NCBI GenBank assembly: GCA_965223305.1
Contig: CBDCWT010000061.1
Location: forward strand, 1-64,000
Reading direction: 5' to 3'
DNA length: 64,000 bases
Source: CBDCWT01 sp965223305
GTDB lineage: Bacteria > Planctomycetota > Planctomycetia > Pirellulales > Pirellulaceae
Shown: positions 44,442 through 55,200 of the stretch, piece by piece
Position numbering within the stretch: position 1 is the first letter of the stretch
Layout of the letters: each line of letters begins with the position of its first letter
Notes under the pieces: model-generated
Databases searched by the model: none
The model's input: only the letters and a program-made list of their open reading frames with translations
What the model was told of the DNA's origin: nothing
Position numbers and translations under genes: made by a program

Positions 44442-44657
44442 TGGGCCGCTGCGCCGGGAGCTTGCGGTTGGTGACGCGACCGGGGCCGGATTCGCCGTAG
44501 CACGCGTTGACTGTTTGCTGCTGTTGGCAGAGTGAGTTGCGGTTGGAACTTGCGGCTAACGTGGTCCGGTTGGCGACGCGCTCGGCGTCGGGGCCCTGCC
44601 GCTGGTAGTCATAGTGCTTTGGACGGCAGCGCGCGGCAGGCCCCCTCTGCGTCGCGG

Positions 44658-45164
44658 TTAAACAGTGGTTCCTTTTCTGCGTCGCGGTTGACCGGCGTGC
44701 CGTTTGCGCCCAGCTGTCTTCGTCGCAGTTTCGTAGAACTCGACGAACTTCTTAACTGGCACGCGCTTGATGGCCTGACCGACAACCTTGAGCGATATAT
44801 CCTCGACCTTCTTAAACCGCACACAAGACTTGCCCATGTCGAGCTTTTTTCCGGTCTTTTCCCAGGCCTGGCGGAACCACGCTTCGTGTTCGCGGTTGCC
44901 ATAGACACACATCAAGTACAACGACATGTAGTTCTTCTGCGAGGCCAACCCCGCGAAGGGCAGCGGTTGTTTCGGATCGCAGTGATAGCCAGCTGGATAG
45001 AGGCTGTGTGGCACGTAGTAGCCGATCATTCCGTATTGCATGCCCTCTTCATATCCTTTGGGCAGATTCTTGAGGATCGTCTCCCTGACTGTCTGCAGGG
45101 CCACCCGCCGATCTTCAGACAACTCGGCAAGGTAGGCTCGGACGGTTGTTGCTTTGCTTCGCAT
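44658..45164 (-). CDS. DUF1801 family protein
   Basis: 168 residues from ATG 45164; an upstream ATG (45197) adds 11 residues that read poorly. Contains the DUF1801 fold blocks: TVRETILKNLPKGYEEGMQYGMIGYYVP, FAGLASQKNYMSLYLM and LDMGKSCVRFKKVEDI. Small intracellular proteins (YdhG/YjhB-like) of unknown function. No secretion signal. C-terminus is basic. Transcribed on its own. Confidence 0.85.
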   Translation of the reverse strand: MRSKATTVRAYLAELSEDRRVALQTVRETILKNLPKGYEEGMQYGMIGYYVPHSLYPAGYHCDPKQPLPFAGLASQKNYMSLYLMCVYGNREHEAWFRQAWEKTGKKLDMGKSCVRFKKVEDISLKVVGQAIKRVPVKKFVEFYETATKTAGRKRHAGQPRRRKGTTV

Positions 45165-45569
45165 GGTTTTCCTTTCCGCTGTGTTTAGGTCCCTCATCCC
45201 CGGAGGAGGTTGTGCAGCTTTTTCGCTTCATGCAATCCGCCAAACTCTGGTGAGTTCGGCTACGCTCCAAATCAGCCGTTGGGCGTTAGCCCACGGTTCC
45301 CCAGCGAAACCAACGCGTAGCGTCCGGAGAGGGGGGGCACGCCTCGGGGGCGATCACTCCCCGGCAGCCCTCCCCGGACGCTATCGCGTCCGACCCTCCC
45401 GCGAGCTGGAGGGTGAGGTGGATGCTGGCAAGTTTCGTCAACATGAAGCGTAAAAGCTGCACCACCCCGGTGAGGAGAAGCGACTGCGGCTCCCCCATCG
45501 GGCTGCTGGAGTCACTATAATGCTGGCAGTTCACCGATGCCAGCCGCCGAACCCTTGCGGAGATCCGCT
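45165..45569. repeat. composite hairpin repeats
   Basis: Reverse AACCG/CGGCTGAT hairpin at 45271-45298 preceded by CTCTGGTGAGTTCGGCTACG, followed by GAAACCAACGCGTAGCGTCC and a GGACGCTATCGCGTCC hairpin and CCCTCC...GGAGGG arms. Same module as 6195-6445 and 40846-41000. No gene. Confidence 0.75.
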
Positions 45570-46163
45570 ATGCTCTCAACTATGTCCGCGCGTTTGTTTC
45601 CGGTCGCCGTTCTCGTTATGACTGCTGCGCTCGCCGCCGAGGATGAGCTGAAGACGATCGAGGCACGAGGTCTCGAGCTGCAGGTGCCCAGCAGCTGGAA
45701 GCCCGTCAGAGTGACGTCACAATTTCGGATCGCGGAGTTCGACATTCCCAGCCAACAGGCCGAGGCAGAAGGTGCTGAATTCGTCGTCTACTACTTCGGC
45801 GGGCCCACTGGCGGCGTTCGAGCGAATGTCAATCGCTGGATCGGGCAGTTCCACGAGCAGGGCCGGCAGGTCAAGATGGCAAGCGGCAAGTGCCGGGATG
45901 GACGCTATATCGTTGCCGATATTTCGGGGACTTGGAAGAAGCCGGACGGCCCTCCCATCGCGCGGAAGACGATCGACAAGCCCGGAAGTCGGGTCGTCAA
46001 CGTCATACTGATCGCGAAAAAGAGAGAAGCTGAAGACTACTACTTTTTGAAACTGTCCGGCCCCAATGAGGTCGTGAAAAAGCAAGCCGCTGTACTGCGT
46101 CAGACGTTCGGGGCCAAACTAGCCGACGAAAAGCCGTTCCGGTTGGAAGATGCGCCTAATTGA
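45570..46163 (+). CDS. conserved secreted protein of unknown function
   Basis: Start ATG 45570 (MLSTMSARLFPVAVLVMTAALAA) or the ATG at 45582 four residues later; both give a signal peptide cut near AAEDELKT. The mature part (about 165 residues) has blocks ELQVPSSWKPVRVTSQFRIAEFDIP, EFVVYYFGGPTGGVRANVNRWIGQF and YYFLKLSGPNEVVKKQAAVLRQTF. A conserved hypothetical planctomycete-type secreted protein by its style; no named family recognised. Ends convergently with the giant subtilase gene. Confidence 0.7.
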   Translation: MLSTMSARLFPVAVLVMTAALAAEDELKTIEARGLELQVPSSWKPVRVTSQFRIAEFDIPSQQAEAEGAEFVVYYFGGPTGGVRANVNRWIGQFHEQGRQVKMASGKCRDGRYIVADISGTWKKPDGPPIARKTIDKPGSRVVNVILIAKKREAEDYYFLKLSGPNEVVKKQAAVLRQTFGAKLADEKPFRLEDAPN

Positions 46164-46234
46164 TGCAAGGTAGTAGGCACACTCCGTGTGCCGTAACTAG
46201 CACTACTTTGCGGACGGCTCACGGAGTGAGCCTG
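46164..46234. repeat. two GGCACAC-type palindromes between convergent genes
   Basis: GGCACAC-TCC-GTGTGCC at 46176-46192 and a compensated variant GGCTCAC-GGA-GTGAGCC at 46216-46232. A further imperfect copy at 46248-46264 overlaps the 3' end of the subtilase gene, which encodes its last residues in part from repeat sequence. Confidence 0.75.
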
Positions 46235-49200
46235 CTACTTTGACGATGGCACGCGGGGTGAGCCTGCTACGATGCGGGCGTTTCCAATGTCCAAATCGAC
46301 CAGCTGTTGGCCGGCCGCAAGAGTGACCGTGAAGGGGATCACGTCGATTAACCGTCCCGGGTCCTCATGAAAGGCGGTATCAACGGTCGCGATCAGCGTG
46401 CCGGCTAAAGGTGTGCCGAACGTGGTGCCGCTGCGCTGGTCCCACTGCCTGAGTTCGCCGTTAGGCTTCACATAAAACCACTGATCGCCGGCCGCTTGGA
46501 GCCATTTCTCCTCCTCGCCTCCCCAATTCTCCCAATAACTTCCCTCAGTAAAGAAGTCGTACTGTTGATCTAGATCAAAGGCCTGGCGGATCGCAGGTTG
46601 GATCAACGAAGTTTGCAGCCATCCGTCACGGGGGACTTGCCGCACGGAATAGGTGCCCGCTGCCAGTCCCACAAACGAGTACCAGCCCCGTTCGGTCATT
46701 GGATCGATCTTGCCGTCCCCGTCGAGGTCCAGGTCCGATGTTTCCTGGCTCGCGATGATCTGTCCTGTTGCATCCAAGAGTTCGACCAGCCAGCCAGCTA
46801 AGAACGACTCACCGGCGTCACGTACACCGTTGGCGTTCTGGTCGTCAAACGTCCGGCCCTGCAGCGTGGCCAGTTGATAATTGCCGAAGTCCCGATCGTT
46901 GATCTGTTGGCCGGAGCTCAGCGTCAGCGAATGAGTACCCGTCGGCGGGGGCGCGTCGATGAGCCGCGCCGGGTCGGCATGATAGACTGGCGCGAGCGAC
47001 GCTACGACGGTGCCAGTCAGCGGCGAACCCAGTGCTACACCGCTCTGCGTATCCCACCGCTGGACAGTGCCGTCCTGGGTGATGAAGTACCAGCGGCCGC
47101 CATCGCCGGCCGCCCGCAGCCACCTTTCGCCCCGGCCGCCCCAGTTATGGTAGAAGTTGCCATCCGTGTAGAAGTCTAACGTCCGGTCCAAATCAAAAGC
47201 GGCCTGTTCTGCAAGGGAAATCGGCGCCGTTCGCCGCCATCCTGGCAGAACCACTTCTCGCACGCTGTAGCTTCCCGGCTCGACACCGAAGCGATACCAT
47301 CCTCGCTCGGTCGACTCGTCAATGACTCCATCCTGGTTCCAGTCGATGTCGCGCGTCTTTTGGCTGGCAACGACCTGGCCGTTGGAATCCAGTAGCTCGA
47401 TAGTCCAGCCGTTCAAATACGGTTCTGTCGACTCGCGCTCTCCACTCTCGTCGAGGTCATGAAACTTGCGGCCAGCGACCCAGGTTGTGTCAATAATCTC
47501 GGTCTCTAACACGTAGTCCCCGCCCCCGGCTTCTGCCACGACCTGCAGTGTGAAGGTCCCACTTGTGGGTACTGTGAGAACGAGGCGAGTTTTCGTTCCA
47601 TCTGTGGCGGCTGCGGCCTCAGCAACCAGCATGCCCTGAGGATCCCATAGCATCAACGCAGCCTGCAACTCGTTTCCAGGTAGACTGGCAAACGGCAGCT
47701 CGATGACGGCGGCGAGCATCTGGCCGGCGGTCAACTCGAGTGCATAACTGTCGGGTCCGTCGAAGGCAAAGCCATCGCTGCCCAAGCCGGCCAGCACCGC
47801 ACCGGTCGGTACCAACACGTTGATTTGCCGTTGAAGGGACAGCGTTTCCACGTCGTACACCGAGATGATGTTCGGGCCGCTGGCCCCGCCTGTCTCGGAA
47901 ACAAATAGCTCTTCTCCGACAATTGCCAAACCCTGCTCGAAAGCCTTGCTCTCCAGCGTGACCCTGCGTCCTACGGCACCAGTCTGCGGATTAATCTCGT
48001 AGATCGAACCGGCACCCGACGCCTGAGTCAGGACAAATAACGTGCCGCGGCTATCATGTCCGGCAAGTCCTACAATCCGGCGGCTGGGCGCCGGAAAGGT
48101 CCTCAGGATTGGATAGTTCGGCTGTCGCGCGTCGTAGACCTGGATCAAATCACCGATTGTGAACAACTCGTCGCCAACACGGGCGAGCCCGTCGAAGCGT
48201 TCGTTTCCGAAGGGGATCCGGACATCCACGACCGCGCCCGTGTCAGGGTTGAGCCGGTACAGCAAGTTGTCACCGGAGGTTGCCCCCGAGTTGTACCACA
48301 GGCTCTCGGCATCGAACGCTAAGTTGATGCCAAAGGGCGTCGTGCCAGGTAGATTCGGGGTTGGGAACGAGTTGGTAACGGTGCCGGAAATCGAATCCAA
48401 TTCGTAAATCGTGCCGGGCAGCAGCGAGCTCGCGTAGGCAACTAAGAACAACCGGTTATCGCCTGCCCCCTGTCCCAGATAGCCCACAGCCCGCGTGGCA
48501 CCGTTTAGGAGCCGAGCGGTGCTCAGGTCGTCATTGGGTTCGCTGTCAAACTGCCCGTCGAACACGACTATCGAGTACTCGCCTGCGACGAGCGAAGTAG
48601 TCCGGATCGTGTAGACGCCGTCTTCTGGAACGGCAAAATCCAAGATTCCCAGATCATGATTGCCCTGTGGGGAACCGGCCGGTTTCCCCGCTGCTGTCGC
48701 CAAGACGGTGCTCCCATCGATGCCTAACAGCTCCAACACGGTTGACGAGAAGTCGACCGAATCGTGACCTTCCAAGATAAAGTCCATCGTGTGACCGGCG
48801 CGACCAGTCAGATCGACGACGTACTCATCCACGTCAGGCACACGGAAGTCGAACTCGTCGATACCTTGTGTTACCTCGATGTCGTCCACATACCAGCCTT
48901 CGAATGCGTTGCTCGAGCTGTTGGCCATGAAGGAAAAGACGATCCGTACTTCTTTTCCTGCGTACCTCGTCAGATCGGCGGTTATTCGACGCCAGGTGCC
49001 GCCTGTCGAGAAGGTCAACGTGTCGGTCACTGTTGACAGCACCGCTGTGCGAGTCGCTCCATCGTCGACGAGGACTTCCAGGTGATCCGCACCTCGCTCG
49101 GTGGCGATTAAGGTGCTGAACGAGAGAGTGAGCGGTGCGGCATCGGGCAGGACGATAACCGGCGAAATAGCTAAGCCGGCGACCGCGGAGCCCAGATCGT

Positions 49201-52200
49201 AGTTGCCACCCCCGAAGTTCTTTTCGGCTTTGCCAAAGTAGAGACTCTTCGGTGCCGAATGGTTGGGGAGACCGTCTTGATTGCGGCCGCCGGTCACATG
49301 CCACAATCCCGCGCCTACGCCGAACGAATTGTCGAAGGTGAATCCGTGGCTGAGGCTGGAAAAATCCTCCTGGAAGAGGGTTGTCGCACCACCCCTGGCG
49401 CGGGACGCTCCGAGCCCAAACAAAGCACCTCCCGAGACCGTTATCTGATAGCGAACTGCGCCGGTGTCAGGATCCAACGTGAAGAGTGTTCCGGAGGCGG
49501 TCGAGGCGTATAGATACTGGCCATCGAACGCCAGGCCCTCCAAGTCGGGCGATGGAGTAGGGACCGTTTGCACTACGGCTGGAGGAGAATCCAACGAGTA
49601 CTCTTGAATCCCCACTCCGGGCCCGACCGCAAACTGCCGTCCCGCGTCATCACCACCCAACGCACCGCTGGCGACGACCTGCGGGAGGAGAGTCGAATTG
49701 CCGCCAAAACCATGTTGCACGAAAACCGTGCCAGCCCGCCGGCCGATGGCGATCGCCGGCTGCTCCCGCCGCACGCCGGTGACCAACACGTCGTCGACGT
49801 TCCAGCCCGGGAAGGCGTTCGTACCGTTAGTGGGGCCCATCGCCCAACGAATGAAGATGGTTGGCTCGCCGTCAGCCACCGATGAGAGATCGAAAGTCTG
49901 GCGGTCCCAGGCGATGTCCCCGACATCCGTCAGTCGCGGATTCTCCCAAATCTGTACCCACTCAGAGCCGTTGCGGCTGACTTCGATAGCCGCTCGATCC
50001 GACCTCGCCTCTTCGACACCTAGCCAACGGCGGAAGGACAGCGTCACGTAGTCGTAGTTCGACGCGTCGATGGCCGGGGTCGTCGCGTGTTCTGATATGG
50101 CCAGGCTGTTGGGATAGTTGCCGGATAGGTTGTAGCCGATGACATTGCCACCGGTGAAACCCGAAGAGGGATCGTGGTTCTCGCTGCCGGCTCCGGTCGG
50201 AGTGCCGTAAGACCAACCACCCTCCAGAACCCAACCAGGATCGGTCTCCATGTCCGCCGAATAGATGGTCGAAACGCCATGTCGAGCTGACTGGAAGCCG
50301 AGTCCGTCGATCTGATCCCCCGCAGCTGAGTCGAGCTGCTCGACCGAGATGACGCTGCCAGTCAGAGGATCGAGCCGATAGATCTTCGTGGGGTCGACGT
50401 CCGAGTTGACGTACAACAGCGACCTCCCGTTTTCGGCAATGCTCAAGCCGATCTGTGTGTCGGCTGCTGCCATTCCGCCAGGCGCCGGGAAGCGATAGAG
50501 CTCGTTCCCAGTGCGCGGATCCAGGCTGATGATCATGCCGGTTTGGGGCTGAGCGCCCCAGACAATGGATTCGGCCGCGAGTGGTTGCGGTTCGCTCGTT
50601 CCTACAGCGGCGTACCGATCGACGCTCAAAGATCTGTCCAGCACAACAGGCGACTCGCCGAACTCACGGTCCTCGCGCACAAGATTCAGGTCGATCGACA
50701 GTTCGTAGGCTGTCGATCGATCAGCAGTGATTCGGATGTGATACGGCCCGTCATCATCGACGGCCAGCGGCGGCAGGTGCGCGGGCGCTCCGGCGCTCGC
50801 AGCCACGACCGGTGGGTGCAAGAGCAAACCGCCAGCTTTGCGAAGTTCGACTGTGACTTGGGCCGCCTCGTTCGTCGGTGTCACCGTAGCCGAAATGACC
50901 TGCCCCGACTCCAAAAAGAAACGGTGCTCGTCGATGTCGGTTGCGCTGTGAATCACGCCCTGGTTCTGGCGGCTCGAGAAGAGCGTGCCACCAAACGGCG
51001 CTAGGCGCGCGAATGGCCTTGTTACGGCGATCGCCTCGTCTACCCAGAAGGCGACTGAAAAGTCGCCGCCAACCGCGCTGTCGCCCGACGGCAAGTCCGT
51101 CCCGTCGCCGTCCAGATCGTTTCCCGCCAAATCCTCGAACGCCCCGTCTCGGCTTTTCAATACCAACGAAAACCGATCGTCGGGAAGCGCAGCGAAGTCG
51201 ATCGTAGCCGTGTGATTCACGGGATCGTATGTCAGCGCCGTTGCCTCGTGCCGGCCGCTCAGCTCGCCGCTCAGCTCGACGTCCGATCGGTCGAGGTTCT
51301 CCGCCCGGAGTGGCTCGTCGAAATGGACGACGTACGTCAGATCTCCGGTGGGCCGCAGATCTCCGGTCAGTACCGAGCTGCTGACGACGTGCGGAGGTGT
51401 TTGATCGATAACGAAGTCACTCGAGAACTCCTCGACCGGCGCACCGCCGACACTGCGGAGTGCACCAGCAGCCACCTGGAGGACGTGCCGCCCCGCTGTG
51501 AGATTTGGTATCGCAAAGCTGAGCGTGTTCCCGTCGATCAGCCGGGCGGAGACAGCGGGGACACCGTCGACCAAGAGGTCCGCAGCATCCACGCTAGTCG
51601 CCAGCACGGTGCCATCCAGGCCAAAGGTTACGTTCGTCGGGGCAGAAACGAGTGGTTGGCCATTCCGAGGCTGTACGTCGGTAATCGCCAGATCGCGCGG
51701 CGGCCTTTCGGTTTCACCGGAGATGGTCAGTCCATATTCACCACGTCCGGCCATGGAGAAGACCCGCACGAGATAATCTTCTGTCGTGGGCACACTGAAT
51801 CGCAGCTCGGCATTGCGCCCATCCGGATGGCTGTTGTCATCAAAGCCGAGCAGCTCTCCGCTGAGCGAATAGAGCTCAACTGCCGGGTCCAGTCCGGCGG
51901 CGCTAGGCAGTGCCGACGGGGTACTTGTCGTCAACCGCAAAGGGTCGCCGGCACTGAGCGCAATGCGATAGAAGTCGCCGGGGTCAGCGATCAGGGCCAG
52001 CGAGTTGGCCAGGTTGAGCCTGCCGCCGGTGAGCGTATGATCGGCCAACGAGCTCGCCGGGTCGGTCCCATCCAGGATGGCTCGCTTGACCTCGGACAGT
52101 GACGCTCCCGGATTGTGGGCCATCAACATCGCGACTGCGCCAGCGACATGCGGAGCGGCCATCGAGGTCCCGTTCGAGATGCCATACCGGTCGCCGGGAC

Positions 52201-55200
52201 GAGTGCTCAGAATCCCGACGCCGGGTGCGCCCAGATCGACTGAGGTTGCACCGAATGACGAGAAAGAAGCCAATTGGTCGTTGTGGTCCGTGGCGGCAAC
52301 GGCAATCACGCCCTCCAGCTCAAAGCCGCTAGGGTACGATGGCGAGGCGTCGTTGTCGTTCGCCGTGTTTCCGGCCGAAGCGATGAACATGATTCCGGCG
52401 TCGTTGCTGGCCTCGATCGCCTCCCGCAACGCCAGCGACGGTCCGGAGCCACTCCAGCTGTTGTTGCTCGCGACGACGTTGACTCCGTAGTCTCGCTTCA
52501 TCATCGTCATGTAGTTCAGCGCATCAATGGCGTCGGAGACGAACCCACTCCCGTCAGCGGAGAGAAACTTGAGTGCCATGATCTGGACGTTCCAGTTGAC
52601 ACCGGTCACGCCGCGCTCGTTGTTCCCCACTGCGCCAATCGTACCGGCAGTGTGTGTACCGTGGCCGTTGTCGTCGAACGGGTCGGAATCATCGTTGGCA
52701 GTATCGATGCCGTGAACGTCGTCCACAAAGCCATTCGCATCATTGTCGATCCCATCTCCAGCGATCTCACCGGGGTTGACCCACATGTTGTTCCGCAGAT
52801 CGACATGTGTGTAGTCCACGCCCCCGTCAACGCTGGCCACGACCACCGACTCGGAACCGATCAAAGTCTCCCAAGCCTCGACCGCATCGATATCAGCGTC
52901 AACTGTGCCGCCTGATTGTCCTGTATTGTGCAACCCCCAGAGCTGGCTGAAGGAGGGGTCGTTTGGCGTGGCTCCGGCGTGCACCACATAATCAGGCTCG
53001 ACGTAGGCGATCAGAGGATCGGAGTTCCAGGCCGCCAGCGCTTCCAAATCCACGCCGGACTCGGCGAGTTCGACCGTTGCTCCGTTGATCAGCGGCAGTT
53101 CCCGAACGAGCTGGCCCTCGAACCGGGCGAGCAGTTCGGACAGCTGTTCGTGGGAAACGGTATCCGCAAAGCGTACGATCACCCGGTCGGTGGCGTACTC
53201 GCCGTTCAGAAGCGCCGAAATATGCGGAGCACTATCCGCAGCAGTGTGGGTCGACAGGTCGTCCTCGGCAGTGCTGTAGCTGCGCGTCGGAGTGGTCGCA
53301 CGATGGATGGTCGAGCTTTCGGCGGCGATCGCTTTGCCGTCTTTGTACGGCGGTAGATGCTCGGCTGCCGCCAGGGACGTGCTGTTGGTGAATGAGAGAC
53401 CCTGGGCCGCAACAACTGACGCGACGCTGGGCACGACGTCGGCCGGTGCCGGTGAGCTCAAATGCCCTAGCGCCGTTGTGATGTGCGGCAAGGTTTGGGC
53501 AGTCGTGGCGGCATCGTTTGATGCCGGGCTAAGATCGCCGTCGTCGATCACGACCAGACTGTATTCCCGGCCGCTACCCGTGATGCGGGCGTAATAGTCA
53601 CCCGTGCTGCTCGGCACGAAACCACGGATCACTTGATTGTCAGCTTGCTCGGAGAGACCTGTCGCGACATGTCTTTGTTGGGTGTCGTACAGGTCGAGCG
53701 CCGGCATTCCCTCATCCACGGCTGTTAGCACGAATGTCGCTGCCTTACCTGCGGTCAGTGGGAACCGATAGAAGTCGGGCACCGCCAGCTCCGCTTCGGT
53801 AACACGCCGGATGCTGATGCTCCGCCCTGATTCGACGAGCGTACTCTTCTGCCCATCATGAGAGACAAGAAGACGCTGGCCTATCTGGTCGCCAGCCGCT
53901 TTGATACCGACTGTCGCTGAAACACCGCCAGTGCGGGCCGCGTTGCCACCCGCCAGATCGAGATAGTTGAACTGGATCGAGCCGTCGACTTCGGACAGCA
54001 CCATTTGAAACGTGATCGGATCTGCGTCGCGGCTGTCAAAATAGTCCACCTGATCCCATTGCACGATCAGCTGTTGCTGATCCGCGGTTCCGCGAACTTC
54101 CCAATAGGTTGCACCTCCTGAGGAACGGCTGTCCAAGTCATCCCACAGCGGCGCGATCACCGCCACGGCCGGAAAAGTGTCCAAGCTTGAGTTGGCGAAC
54201 GAGCTTTCGGGAGCGCCGAAGGAGAGCAAACCGTTGCTGCTGACATACAGATCGGTGTACGTTTCGCCGTAGAAGTCAAACGAGAACCCCGACAGCATGT
54301 CACTGTCCAGCAGGATGCTACGGTCGTCGGCGTCAGCTAGTAGAGCAGTACCGGTCGACTGAATATCTTCAAACTCAAAGGTCGTTGCAGTCGCGTAGTA
54401 GCCGGACAAGTCGGGCCCGACCGAGTCCGCGGAACGGTCAGCCAGGCCGACCGCGGCGCCGCGTTGTGTTCCCAGCGTTCCAACGGAAATGAAGCTGTCG
54501 GTGATGTCTTGGGCCGAGGCGAAGGAATCGTTAGCTGTGTCGCTGTAGGTCTCTGTTTCGAACGCGGCGTTCAGCAAGAGGCGGATCGCAGAGTCACCCT
54601 CTGTCCCGGCGACGCCGTTGATTGCGAATCGATAGTTGCCCGAGGTGGTGGCCGTTACCGGTCCCAGAACTAACTGCTCTCCCGCTGTCGTAGCGGCAGC
54701 TTCTGCAACCGATTCGCCGCCCGGGCTGAACAGTTCTGCGTGTTGGATCAAGCCAGGTGTGGGGACGAGGAGGAGAGCGATCGTCTGGCCAGCGTCCAGG
54801 GGAACGAGAAAACTCGCTGTCTCGTCCGCTGCCAGACTTGCTTGCTCGTGTTTCTCGTAAACCAAACCGCCTAGTGGAGCAAGAGAGGCAAAGTCGGTTA
54901 GCTCCATGTCATCGTCGTCGATGATCGTGCCGCGTCCGCGCGCGTTTGCCAGCGCCGCTCCCGCAGCATCGGCTAAGTCCACAAAGAAGTGCTCGTCGAA
55001 TTCACCGAGATCATCTCGCTTGATCGTCACCCGGATCGGCTGCTCGGTCACTCCGGGCGAGAACGTCAGCTGGCCGGCGTGAGCGAGGTAGTCACTGCCT
55101 TCCGTCGCGGTGCCATCGAGCGTTGAAAAACGAACGGTGGCCGGGTCGGTGGTATCGCCGCTGCGCGTGACGGTAAAGATCAGGTCGTTTGACCCGATTC

